DNA from: CAZPBC01 sp964584775
GTDB lineage: Bacteria > Chlamydiota > Chlamydiia > Chlamydiales > SLFE01
Assembly: GCA_964584775.1 (NCBI GenBank)
Contig: CAZPBC010000003.1
Location: 24,080-88,079, forward strand
DNA: 64,000 bases
Reading direction: 5' to 3'
Shown here: in pieces, positions 49,343-57,319 of the stretch
Position numbering within the stretch: position 1 is the first letter of the stretch
Layout: every line of letters starts with the position of its first letter
The notes under the pieces: generated by a model
Seen by the model: only the letters and a program-made list of their open reading frames with translations
What the model was told of the DNA's origin: nothing
The model's database searches: none
Position numbers and translations under genes: made by a program

Positions 49343-49900
49343 ATGGACGAGCTTGAACCTCTACTTCCTGTTGCAGAGCCCCCTCTTAATGAGTTGGACT
49401 CATCGCTTTACGAAGAGGTCTTTGGTGCCGAGGCCATCCAGCAAGAGATCGAAAGGATCAACACCCTTGTTCAAAGTCGTGAAATCCCTCTCTTTCCTCT
49501 TCTGCTCTTGCTCTTTGTTTTCACTGTAGGTTTACTTCTCTATTTCTATCGAGAACCCCTTCTCAAAAAACTCCGCACTAGACTGACTCCTCAAGTGAAT
49601 CCTCAAACCCTTCTTCGAAAAAAGCTCTCTAAAATCTCTCTCCAGGGAAAAGAGGGAACCGAACAGCTTGAACTCGTTCTCAAACGCTATCTCGAACTCA
49701 AGTATGCGTTTCCTTTCCTCAGCCAGTCCGCCAGTGAGGAGATTCTCTCATTGGAAAAAACGTCTCTTTCAAAAAATGAGAAAGAGTGGATCACGACTTT
49801 TTTGAAAAAGGCTTCTCTTGTAAAATTTTCTAAGGAAGAAATCTCGGATGAGGAGCTAAAGACCTATGCAAAACACACAAGAAAGCTCATGCGAAATTGA
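49343..49900 (+). CDS. Single-span membrane protein, DUF4381-like, of the MoxR operon
   Basis: 185 residues. An acidic N-terminus, one hydrophobic segment at about 50-71 ('LFPLLLLLFVFTVGLLLYFY'), then a basic cytoplasmic helical domain with 'QLELVLKRYLELKYAFPFLS', similar in layout to DUF4381 proteins found after MoxR-DUF58 pairs. It starts directly after the DUF58 stop (no gap), and its end overlaps the next gene by 35 bp. The VWA and BatD/TPR genes that often follow are missing here. Confidence 0.65.
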   Translation: MDELEPLLPVAEPPLNELDSSLYEEVFGAEAIQQEIERINTLVQSREIPLFPLLLLLFVFTVGLLLYFYREPLLKKLRTRLTPQVNPQTLLRKKLSKISLQGKEGTEQLELVLKRYLELKYAFPFLSQSASEEILSLEKTSLSKNEKEWITTFLKKASLVKFSKEEISDEELKTYAKHTRKLMRN

Positions 49901-50225
49901 CTTTCAAGATTTTCTCAAAGTCGATATCCGTGTCGGGCGAGTCATTGAAGCAGAGTTGAATCGTTCAGCTCAACGACCCTCTATCAAACTAGTTGTCGAC
50001 TTCGGTCCAGCAATTGGCATTAAAAAAAGCTCCGCTCAGATCACCGACCACTATACTCCCGAAGAACTCATCGATCGTCAAGTTCTCGCTGTTGTCAACT
50101 TTCCTCCTAAGCAGATCGGGAAGTCGATCAGCGAGGTTCTGGTTCTAGGCCTCTCTGACTCGGAGGGGAAGATCGTCCTCCTCGCTCCTGACCAACCTGT
50201 TCCGAACGGCGCACGCATGCACTAA
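49866..50225 (+). CDS. csaA: CsaA-like tRNA-binding-domain protein
   Basis: 119 residues, a stand-alone EMAP/tRNA-binding OB fold: 'IDFQDFLKVDIRVGRVIEAE', 'LVVDFGPAIGIKKSSAQITD', 'QVLAVVNFPPKQIGKSISEV' and 'VLAPDQPVPNGARMH'. This is the CsaA type, called a secretion chaperone or tRNA-binding protein. Length is typical (about 110). It overlaps the previous gene by 35 bp, out of frame. Confidence 0.92.
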   Translation: MQNTQESSCEIDFQDFLKVDIRVGRVIEAELNRSAQRPSIKLVVDFGPAIGIKKSSAQITDHYTPEELIDRQVLAVVNFPPKQIGKSISEVLVLGLSDSEGKIVLLAPDQPVPNGARMH

Positions 50226-50460
50226 GTGCATAGGGAGTCTTTTCTACCCATTTTTTACGAAAAATGAGGGGTGTATGAACTATGTCCTCTTTTTGATGAA
50301 CAGATTCTACATGTGCGTGAAAAACTCGGGGTGATGTGAAAAAATGAGTTGATTGTCCTCATTTCAGCGTATCGAGATTGGCTCTATTTGTCGTCGGACT
50401 ATTTTTCAGTAGTTTCTACGATGTGTTATATAAGTAATTTGGTTACAATAGGATCCGATT
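50226..50460 (+). other. 235-base gap with LuxR relic and leader of the LuxR-type gene
   Basis: Besides the relic at 50301-50390, the gap has a short perfect palindrome around the csaA stop (atgcac-taa-gtgcat, 50217-50231) and an AT-rich stretch just before the ATG at 50461 that presumably holds the promoter. No further gene is visible. Confidence 0.5.
50301..50390 (+). pseudogene. Relic of a second LuxR-type regulator, 3' end
   Basis: 50310-50390 reads HVREKLGVM-stop-KNELIVLISAYRDWLYL. The intact regulator downstream ends RIREKLGLSSKSALISLINDYRDLFHI. The shared R-E-K-L-G, K..L-I..L-I..Y-R-D pattern, and 'gaaaaactcgg' at DNA level, show a decayed paralogue; the HTH core before it is gone and an in-frame stop is present. 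Confidence 0.75.
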
Positions 50461-51285
50461 ATGGATACCTCTTTATTTCTCACCTCCTCTAGGAAACATC
50501 ACAAGAAGGTGGACGCCCTTCTTGAACCGATGAAGCAGTATTTTGACACAGATGTCTTCGGTAAGCTGACCTTCCACTCAGATACGCAAATTTCATATAT
50601 GGGGAATCAAATACCGGTCTTAGAGCACTTTTTTGAAGAGAACCTCTTCCAAGGGTATCCTATCTATAAGTGCCCCCATCTTTTGCCCAAAGACATTGTC
50701 GTTGGAGATGTCTGTGAGGATCCGGGTTATATTGAAAGCCAAACACAGATGGAGAAAAAGTTTAATTTTGGACAGCTTTTATTGATTCCCACTTTCTCTG
50801 AGGGGGAGACAAAAGTCTATATTTTTGCGACCTACAATCAGTGTCGAAGTTTGACAAGTTTATATCGGAAAAAAATATCTTTGATTCGAAGTTTTGGTCG
50901 CTATTTTGACCGTGAGACGCAGTCTCTTCATAGGGAGCTTGCAGACACATCTGTCAATTTTGCAGAAGCAACCGGAAGAAGCTTTTATGAACCTTCTGAA
51001 CTTTCAGAGGCTCCCTCATTAGATCGCAAGGTGCTGGAGTTTTTAAGCGTCGTTGAGCCTCAGTACTTCTCATTATCGCGGGTCGCAGAGTTAAAACCTG
51101 GAGAGTTTGCTACTCTACGCTACCTTCTGAATGGGCATACTGCACCTCAAATTGCTGCCCTGACCTTCCGTTCCGTCCGTACGATCGAGTCACGCATCCA
51201 GCGGATTCGAGAAAAACTCGGATTGAGCTCCAAGAGCGCCTTGATTTCACTGATTAACGATTACAGAGACCTGTTTCATATATAG
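50461..51285 (+). CDS. LuxR-type helix-turn-helix regulator
   Basis: 274 residues. The C-terminal ~60 residues are a LuxR/GerE HTH: 'LKPGEFATLRYLLNGHTAPQ' 'IAALTFRSVRTIESRIQRIR' 'EKLGLSSKSALISLI', where TIESR-Q-IR-KLG matches the usual T-V-x-x-H-x-x-N-I-x-x-K-L-G. The N-terminal ~200 residues ('GNQIPVLEHFFEENLFQGYP', 'LLLIPTFSEGETKVYIFATY') could be a ligand- or PAS-like sensor of the kind found in autoinducer regulators, but I see no diagnostic residues. No LuxI-type synthase is nearby. A decayed second copy lies upstream. Confidence 0.85.
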   Translation: MDTSLFLTSSRKHHKKVDALLEPMKQYFDTDVFGKLTFHSDTQISYMGNQIPVLEHFFEENLFQGYPIYKCPHLLPKDIVVGDVCEDPGYIESQTQMEKKFNFGQLLLIPTFSEGETKVYIFATYNQCRSLTSLYRKKISLIRSFGRYFDRETQSLHRELADTSVNFAEATGRSFYEPSELSEAPSLDRKVLEFLSVVEPQYFSLSRVAELKPGEFATLRYLLNGHTAPQIAALTFRSVRTIESRIQRIREKLGLSSKSALISLINDYRDLFHI

Positions 51286-51333
51286 GAATTTAGTCTGGTT
51301 TTTCATAAATTAGACACACTGAGAAGGAGCATT

Positions 51334-51630
51334 ATGATTCATTCTATTTTTCGATGGATAGGGGGCCCGTCCACACTCTACCGAGGAACAGCTCGCATGC
51401 CCGGTACTTCAGTCAATCGAGCAGCCAGCAGAATTTTCGGAAGGGGGCCTCTGCCGCCAACAACACCCCTATCTGTTCGGTCTTACACCACTACTCCTCA
51501 GGATAAAAAAATCCAAGAAGGGGAGACGGAGAACAGAGGTCAGAAAGGGGGCATTGTGTTTGCGATTGTGCTATTCAACGGTCTGGTGATCGCTGATGCT
51601 GAGCGACGGAGGCGAAGGGCGCGCGATTAA
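51334..51630 (+). CDS. Small basic protein with C-terminal membrane segment
   Basis: 98 residues, start ATG with 'gaaggag' 5 bases upstream. The first 55 residues contain seven Arg, many Ser/Thr/Gly and no Asp or Glu ('FRWIGGPSTLYRGTARMPGT' and later 'LSVRSYTTTPQ'). A charged stretch then leads to one hydrophobic helix ('GGIVFAIVLFNGLVIADA') and a tail RRRRRARD. The N-terminus has the composition of a mitochondrial targeting presequence and an R-x-Y-type cleavage context. Not recognised; a host-directed protein is speculation. Its stop overlaps the convergent GspK-position gene by 4 bp. Confidence 0.6.
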   Translation: MIHSIFRWIGGPSTLYRGTARMPGTSVNRAASRIFGRGPLPPTTPLSVRSYTTTPQDKKIQEGETENRGQKGGIVFAIVLFNGLVIADAERRRRRARD

Positions 51631-52427
51631 GAAGGGGGACGTGTGCCTGTCACGTTGAAGTTGAACTCTTCTTTGGGGAAGTTGTAGGGGAGTTTGGTTT
51701 GGTAGGCACGTTCAAAGTCTTCGGTATATTTTTTTCTTAGGGAATTCTTGTCATCGCTATTTCGGATTTCGTTATACGCTTTTCTTCGGTAGTTGACGAT
51801 CTCGTTGGCGGTTTCGGCGTCTCCAAAGATCGCTTCAAGCAGTTTTCTTTGGGCATTCCAGAGATTGATTTGCTGACCTGTTCGGCTGCTGATCACATAG
51901 TCGAGAAGGTTTTGTGTTTCCGCCTCTGCTAGCATTTTGGAGTAGAGCTCTTGCGAAGCGAGGGTCTCGAGCTGAGCGTGGGCAAGGGATTTAGGGTTTG
52001 TGGTGATGACTTTTTCTTTCCGTCCGTTGTCGAGGGCGACTTTCAATTCATCGAGGAGTTGGGTTACAGCGGCGGGATTGTTTAGCAGGGCTTCTTGGTA
52101 GAAATTCTGATTTTGATAGAGGAGCTCGATCAGCCGCGTGAGGAGCGTTTCGGTCAATTGTTGTTTTTTTGAGTCGGCATCGATCAGGGAAAAGATGCCA
52201 ATCTTTCCTGACTCTCTCTCTCGTTTGTTTGGTCGCTCGTCTCCTGAAACATGGTGGTGGTCGTAGATCTCCTGCATCTTTTCATTGTAGGCACCGATGG
52301 AGTGTTCTTTGAAGAGCTCTCCTGCAGCGCGGCGCACTTCGGTGTTTTGCAGGGTGCTCTGCAGGAGCGTGTAGGAGATCGAGCTGAAGAGGAGGAGGAG
52401 GACAAAGACGAAAGGAAGAAGGTTCAT
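51627..52427 (-). CDS. Last gene of type II secretion operon, GspK-position protein
   Basis: 266 residues. It has an N-terminal membrane anchor ('NLLPFVFVLLLLFSSISYTL') without the prepilin Glu or Lys/Arg-Gly motif, then a long soluble helical part ending 'YNFPKEEFNFNVTGTRPPS'. It sits after gspJ, where gspK normally is, overlapping it by 4 bp, and matches the position of a chlamydia-specific T2SS-locus gene. Whether it is a true minor pseudopilin cannot be decided. Confidence 0.6.
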   Translation of the reverse strand: MNLLPFVFVLLLLFSSISYTLLQSTLQNTEVRRAAGELFKEHSIGAYNEKMQEIYDHHHVSGDERPNKRERESGKIGIFSLIDADSKKQQLTETLLTRLIELLYQNQNFYQEALLNNPAAVTQLLDELKVALDNGRKEKVITTNPKSLAHAQLETLASQELYSKMLAEAETQNLLDYVISSRTGQQINLWNAQRKLLEAIFGDAETANEIVNYRRKAYNEIRNSDDKNSLRKKYTEDFERAYQTKLPYNFPKEEFNFNVTGTRPPS

Positions 52428-53098
52428 GGGTAGTAGACCGGGTTTTGGGGGTTCGGAACAGGGAAGTAGAAGGGGGTCTTCCCGTTGAGGCGGAGTTCAA
52501 TGACCGTCGGAAGCTCTTTCTCTTCGGCGTTTTCTTTGGTTCTATCAGGGATCCCTTCAGGGTCGATGGTCTTTCCTTTGCTCTCCTTTGTAGGTGCGCG
52601 GTAGATATTCCAGGTTGCAGAGGTGATCTCTTTCGTTAGGACTTCCATACGGAATTTCTCGCCTGGTATCTCATCTTGTTTGAGCTCTCTTTCAATCCAA
52701 GGCCAGGTGAGAAGGATGAGGCGTCCGGCTTTGTCGACAAAGATCTTTCCGATCACTTGGTTTGAGAAGTCAGGGCCGGCGCCCGTTCCGTTGAAGTAGG
52801 TGAAGGTCAGACTCCCTGTTCCCTCGACCCCATGTGAGGCAGGGGAGAAATAGAAATAGGTGGACTGCTCTTTTTTCTGCGCACCACCCTTTACAATCTC
52901 GGGAGCCATCTTGGAAAAGACCTCAGCGAGGCGTGTTTGCAGGTAGAGCTCTTGGAAAGCCTGAGTCTCTCTTTTTTCCAGAACACGTTGGCTTTTAACA
53001 AAGGTGAAGTAGGTTCCAAAGAGTGTGGAGAGGAGCAGAACGAGGAGGGAGGCAGAGATGAGGACTTCAATGAGAGTGAGGGAGCGTTTTCTGATCAT
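52424..53098 (-). CDS. gspJ: Type II secretion pseudopilin, GspJ-like
   Basis: 224 residues. Prepilin-type N-terminus 'MIRKRSLTLIEVLISASLLV': L-T-L-I-E with Glu at +5 and a hydrophobic helix, but Ser rather than Gly at -1. The remainder is a beta-rich periplasmic domain of GspJ length (about 200). 4-bp overlaps with both neighbours. Confidence 0.75.
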   Translation of the reverse strand: MIRKRSLTLIEVLISASLLVLLLSTLFGTYFTFVKSQRVLEKRETQAFQELYLQTRLAEVFSKMAPEIVKGGAQKKEQSTYFYFSPASHGVEGTGSLTFTYFNGTGAGPDFSNQVIGKIFVDKAGRLILLTWPWIERELKQDEIPGEKFRMEVLTKEITSATWNIYRAPTKESKGKTIDPEGIPDRTKENAEEKELPTVIELRLNGKTPFYFPVPNPQNPVYYP

Positions 53099-53517
53099 TT
53101 GATATCACTCCCTTTTTCAACAAAGACTTGGTAGGTAAAAGTTAGTGGTTTGCCGCTTCGAGGAGTGACAGTGATGACAACGGGGAGGAGGAGGTATTTT
53201 GGCTGTTCGTTTTCTTTTTTGATCTTTGCCTCTCCAAAGTGGTAACTAAAGCGGAGTTGAGAGTGTGGAATCTGGAGCTCGCGCTCTGCTTTGATGAAAA
53301 GTTCAGAAAAGGGAATCGTCTCTTCGTGCATCTCTTTCAAAATGATCGTGTAGGCTTGGCTCGCTCCGCGTTCCGCTTCCATTTCGAGGGTGAGCTGAGA
53401 GACACTGCGGTTCGCGATCACGATCGGTGCAATCAAAGGGATGAGGCAGAGGGAGACGAGAGCAAGAGAGATCAAAACCTCAAGGAGAAGAAAGTAGCGC
53501 TTAGTCCTCTTTCTCAT
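53095..53517 (-). CDS. gspI: Type II secretion pseudopilin, GspI-like
   Basis: 140 residues from ATG 53517 (11 residues more if 53550 is used). N-terminus 'MRKRTKRYFLLLEVLISLAL': F-L-L-L-E with Glu at +5 and Tyr at -1 in place of Gly. Soluble domain about 110 residues. Overlaps gspH and gspJ. Confidence 0.72.
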   Translation of the reverse strand: MRKRTKRYFLLLEVLISLALVSLCLIPLIAPIVIANRSVSQLTLEMEAERGASQAYTIILKEMHEETIPFSELFIKAERELQIPHSQLRFSYHFGEAKIKKENEQPKYLLLPVVITVTPRSGKPLTFTYQVFVEKGSDIK

Positions 53518-54055
53518 ACTCACTCCGGATTTTTTCTGGGTAAAGCTCATGCGCGGGGATCTCTACACGTCCTTTCTTTCCAAAAGAGAGAGGGTGGGGG
53601 TAGCCGTTCATGACGATCTCTTTCTTTTGCTCTTTGTCTTTCACGTTGGTGAGGGTGAGGGTTCCTCGAGGAATGCTCTGGTAGAGAGTCGAGAATTTCA
53701 GCGTGAAGGGAGGGCGGCGTGTTTCTCCCAGTTCGTTTGTCAAGGTCGCTTTGAGGGTTTTGTAGGAGCTCTTTTTTCTTAAAAGAGGGCCCGTTTGGGG
53801 GTTGTCGTGAGTGATCTCCAGGTGGAGCTGGTTCTCTTTCTCAGTGAACTCGACCTGGAGGTTATCTTTATTGAGGAGCATCATTTCTTCTGTCGTTTGG
53901 AGGACTTTGAGGAGTCTGCTTGCCTCCTGTTGGAACATCTCTCTTGACTTCAGGTTCGTGAGAGAGAATCCGAGGAGGCCAGCAAAAACTCCAAGGAGCA
54001 TCAAGACGATCAAGAGCTCCACGACAGTGATAGGGCGTTTAGTCTTTTTCTTCAC
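53501..54055 (-). CDS. gspH: Type II secretion pseudopilin, GspH-like
   Basis: 184 residues. N-terminus 'MKKKTKRPITVVELLIVLML': I-T-V-V-E with Glu at +5 and Pro at -1. Beta-rich periplasmic domain. Overlaps gspG by 17 bp. Confidence 0.72.
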   Translation of the reverse strand: MKKKTKRPITVVELLIVLMLLGVFAGLLGFSLTNLKSREMFQQEASRLLKVLQTTEEMMLLNKDNLQVEFTEKENQLHLEITHDNPQTGPLLRKKSSYKTLKATLTNELGETRRPPFTLKFSTLYQSIPRGTLTLTNVKDKEQKKEIVMNGYPHPLSFGKKGRVEIPAHELYPEKIRSEYEKED

Positions 54056-54431
54056 TCTTGAACATCGACTCGGGGTTTTTCTCTAAGTAAGCGTCGTAAC
54101 GCTTCGATGAGACTTTGATTTGTCCATCTTCGAAGCGGACCTGGTACTCCTCTCCCCAGCCATCTTTGATGAGGGAGTTGGGGTTCTGTACTAAAGGAGA
54201 GCTTTTGATCTTCTCTTTCCAGGTTGAAGAGATGTTGTCTTCACTGTCTGGATCTTCAGAGATCACGATCGATAGGATGGTTTCGAGTTTTTCGATCCCC
54301 GTTTTGGTTTTGAAGGCTTTTCCTTCGTCGATCGCGCCGGTGTAGTTATAAGCGACAATCCCCAAGATGAGGCCGATGAGGACCATGACGATGATCATCT
54401 CAATTAGGGTGACATATCTTCTGTAAATCAT
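54039..54431 (-). CDS. gspG: Type II secretion major pseudopilin GspG
   Basis: 130 residues. N-terminus 'MIYRRYVTLIEMIIVMVLIG': V-T-L-I-E with Glu at +5 and Tyr at -1. The C-terminal part 'SPLVQNPNSLIKDGWGEEYQ' has the 'D-WG--Y' pattern of GspG after a calcium-loop-like segment. Length fits the major pseudopilin. 14 bp after gspF. Confidence 0.85.
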   Translation of the reverse strand: MIYRRYVTLIEMIIVMVLIGLILGIVAYNYTGAIDEGKAFKTKTGIEKLETILSIVISEDPDSEDNISSTWKEKIKSSPLVQNPNSLIKDGWGEEYQVRFEDGQIKVSSKRYDAYLEKNPESMFKSEEKD

Positions 54432-54445
54432 GTGAGTGCTCCTTT

Positions 54446-55633
54446 CTATTCGTTGGTCATGGAAATGATAGATGAGATGGGAACGAGGATGGCGGTCATA
54501 ATGAGACCAATCACTCCTCCCATGACGATTAATATAACGGGTTGTGCAAGCGCGGTGAGTCGGCTGAGTGTTTTTTCGACCTCCTCTTCGTACATGTCAG
54601 CGATCGATCCCAGGATTTGAGGGAGGCTTCCCGTCTCCTCACCGACGGAGATCATCCGGCTGACAATCGGGGGAAGCAGAGGCGATTTTTTGAGCTCTTT
54701 GGAGAGAGAGCTTCCTTCGATGATTTTCTCTGCAGCGTCCTGGATCAGTGCTTCAATCTCAGGGTTTTTCGTGACCGAAGCGGAGAGCTGCAGGGCGTCG
54801 ACGAGTGGAGCGCCTCCTTGAAGCAGGGTGGAGAAGGTGCGGGTAAAGCGTGCGAGAGCGGCTTGGACGAGGGTCTTTCTCAAAGGGGGAATTTTCATCC
54901 AGAAGGGAATCAGTTTTGCGCGTCGTAACGGAGACTGCAAGAACCAAGTGAGTCCAAGTGCAGAGAAAAGGAGAGCGGGTCCCCAGATCCACCAGTAGCC
55001 TCGGAAGATTTCGGAAGTGGTGATCACAAACTGGGTGAAGCTATTGAGTTCCCGGCCTGCAAAGATCCCTTCGATTGAAGGAACGACAAAGCCGAGGAGA
55101 AGGCCGACCACGATCAAAGAGAAGAGGGCTAGGATAGCAGGGTAGATCATAGCGGTGACGATCTCTTTCTTGAGCTTCTCCTGTTTTTGTAAGAAGTGCA
55201 CCAGGCGCGTGAGCACGAGGCCGAGGGCTCCCGAGTTCTCGCCAGCACGGACCATGGAAACGTAGAGGGTGTCAAAGCTTTCAGGGAAAGCGCTCATGGC
55301 GTCGGAGAGAGAGTTACCGCTTTTGACTTGATCAACGAGGCTGAGGAGGATGCGGTGGAAGGGCTCTTGTTTGTACTGCTCTTCGATGGTGACGAGGCTT
55401 TGGTAGAGAGGAATGCCCGCTTTGACGAGTTCAGCGAGCTGGTAGGTGATCGCTGTGAGGGTGGCGGGGTCGAGGTTCTCTTTGCGTGAAATTTTAACCT
55501 GCGTGGAGAGCTCAGAGACCATGAGTTTTTGTTCACGCAGTTTGGTTTTCGCTTCGGCAAGGTTGCCGGCTTCAACGAGCCCGGAGGACTTTTTACCATT
55601 CGGATCGTAAGCAGTGTAGGAAAAAAGGGGCAT
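54446..55633 (-). CDS. gspF: Type II secretion inner membrane protein GspF
   Basis: 395 residues with the two T2SSF domains (about 65-190 and 265-390) and three membrane helices ('AMIYPAILALFSLIVVGLLL', 'YWWIWGPALLFSALGLTWFL', 'VILIVMGGVIGLIMTAILVP'). Family sequence 'ALARFTRTFSTLLQGGAPLV' and 'SVGEETGSLPQILGSIADMY' are intact. It anchors GspE and the pseudopilus assembly platform. Confidence 0.95.
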   Translation of the reverse strand: MPLFSYTAYDPNGKKSSGLVEAGNLAEAKTKLREQKLMVSELSTQVKISRKENLDPATLTAITYQLAELVKAGIPLYQSLVTIEEQYKQEPFHRILLSLVDQVKSGNSLSDAMSAFPESFDTLYVSMVRAGENSGALGLVLTRLVHFLQKQEKLKKEIVTAMIYPAILALFSLIVVGLLLGFVVPSIEGIFAGRELNSFTQFVITTSEIFRGYWWIWGPALLFSALGLTWFLQSPLRRAKLIPFWMKIPPLRKTLVQAALARFTRTFSTLLQGGAPLVDALQLSASVTKNPEIEALIQDAAEKIIEGSSLSKELKKSPLLPPIVSRMISVGEETGSLPQILGSIADMYEEEVEKTLSRLTALAQPVILIVMGGVIGLIMTAILVPISSIISMTNE

Positions 55634-55636
55634 CGC

Positions 55637-57319
55637 TTACTCCTGGTTCACCATGCGGATGACACGCAGGACCTCTTCGATCGTGGTGACACCGGCTTTG
55701 ACAAGATCCGCACCGCGGGAGGAGAGGTTTTTCATTCCCTCTTCGTAGCAAGCTTTGCGGATCTCTGTGGCGTCTGGGCTTTTTACGATCTGGTGTTGGA
55801 GTTTAGGCGTGATGGTCAACAGCTCATAAACAGGAGTTCGGCCGAGGTATCCCGACTGGAAGCAGTGTTCGCAACCGGTACCGTGGTAGAGCTCGTCTGT
55901 CGCTTCAAGGCCCAGGCTTTTTAGCTCTTCTTCGGTCGGCTTGTACCGAGTTTTACAGTGAGGGCAGATCTTTCTCACGAGACGCTGCGCCATCACACCG
56001 ACAAGACTCGAAGAGAGGAGATAGGGTTCGATACCCATGTCGACTAATCGTGTGACAGCAGAGGGCGCATCGTTGGTGTGGAGGGTACTGAGGACGAGGT
56101 GGCCTGTCAGTGAAGCTTGGATGGCGATCTCAGCCGTCTCAAGGTCGCGGATCTCTCCAACGAGGATGATGTCGGGATCTTGACGTAGGATGTGGCGGAG
56201 TCCGGCTGAAAAGGTGAGGTCGATCTTTGGTTTGACCCCGATCTGTGCGATCCCACCGAGGTAGTACTCGACCGGATCTTCGATGGTCATGATGTTGACC
56301 TCATCGGTAGCAAGGTCGGTGATCGTGCTATAGAGGGTGGTTGTTTTACCACTTCCCGTCGGTCCGGTGACCAAAAGGATTCCCTCAGGAAGTCTTGCAA
56401 GCCGATTAAATTCGGTGAGGATATCTTCTGGCATCCCAATATGTTCCATCCCTAGGTGGACGTTGCCTTTATCGAGGATACGCAGCACGATCCGCTCACC
56501 GGCGACGACGGGGACGGTGCTGACACGGAAGTCGATCTCTCTTCCTCCCATCCGCAGCTTGATCCGCCCATCCTGAGGAAGACGTCTTTCGGCGATGTCC
56601 ATCTTTGCCATCACCTTGATCCTTGTCAAAAGCTGGGCTTGGTATTCGCTGGCTGGCGAGTGGCGTGTGTGGAGGACACCGTCGATACGGTAGCGGACGA
56701 AGAGCTCATTTTCATGCGGTTCGAAGTGGATATCAGAGGCGTTCTGCTGGATCGCTTCGGTGAAGATGAGGTTGAGCAGTTTGACGATTGGTGAGTGCTC
56801 ACGGCTGTCATCGAGAAGGTCGTAAGCGTCGACCCCCTCTTCATCTTCCAGGTCGCTCGATCCACGGTCCATGTGAGCGATCAGCTGAGAGGCGGCTCCA
56901 CTCTCTTTGTTGTAACAAGAGTTGATCGCTTCCAGGATCCTCTCTTTTGGACAGAAAACCGCACTCACTGCCGTTCCAAGCATGAGGCGCAACTCTTCAA
57001 TAGGTTCGAGACTAAGTGGGTCGCTCACGGCAACGATCAACGTCTCTCCCTCTTTCTTGTAGGGGAGGACGGTGTGCTTTTTGATGAAGGTGTAGGGAAT
57101 TTTTTTGTAGAAGTCGCGGGGCAGTTCAAGGCTGGGAATATCAGGAATGGTGGGAAGGCCGAGCTCCTCGGCAAGCTCTTTTAAAGAGTCGCTTCCACTG
57201 AGGAGGGTGCGTTTGGAAAAAGCAGCGCTTTTCTTTTTTTCTTTTTTTTCGGAAGAGGTTTTTTTGTCATCTTTCTTAAACCAACTTTTTCCCTCTTCCC
57301 ATAGCTTCTCTAAATCCAT
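55637..57319 (-). CDS. gspE: Type II secretion ATPase GspE
   Basis: 560 residues. A basic Ser/Lys-rich N-terminus precedes the N-terminal GspE domain, then Walker A 'VTGPTGSGKTTTLYSTITDL', the Asp box 'TIEDPVEYYL', Walker B 'ILVGEIRDLETAEIAIQASL' 'TGHLVLSTLHTND', and a zinc-type tetra-Cys element 'CPHCKTRYKPTEEEL' with 'GCEHCFQSGYLGRTPVYELL'. It powers pseudopilus assembly. 3 bp gap to gspF and none to gspD. Confidence 0.96.
   Translation of the reverse strand: MDLEKLWEEGKSWFKKDDKKTSSEKKEKKKSAAFSKRTLLSGSDSLKELAEELGLPTIPDIPSLELPRDFYKKIPYTFIKKHTVLPYKKEGETLIVAVSDPLSLEPIEELRLMLGTAVSAVFCPKERILEAINSCYNKESGAASQLIAHMDRGSSDLEDEEGVDAYDLLDDSREHSPIVKLLNLIFTEAIQQNASDIHFEPHENELFVRYRIDGVLHTRHSPASEYQAQLLTRIKVMAKMDIAERRLPQDGRIKLRMGGREIDFRVSTVPVVAGERIVLRILDKGNVHLGMEHIGMPEDILTEFNRLARLPEGILLVTGPTGSGKTTTLYSTITDLATDEVNIMTIEDPVEYYLGGIAQIGVKPKIDLTFSAGLRHILRQDPDIILVGEIRDLETAEIAIQASLTGHLVLSTLHTNDAPSAVTRLVDMGIEPYLLSSSLVGVMAQRLVRKICPHCKTRYKPTEEELKSLGLEATDELYHGTGCEHCFQSGYLGRTPVYELLTITPKLQHQIVKSPDATEIRKACYEEGMKNLSSRGADLVKAGVTTIEEVLRVIRMVNQE

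Noticed and set aside
50217..50231. Perfect palindrome atgcac-taa-gtgcat at the csaA stop, as a terminator
   Set aside because: A 6-bp stem with a 3-base loop and no T run is too weak.
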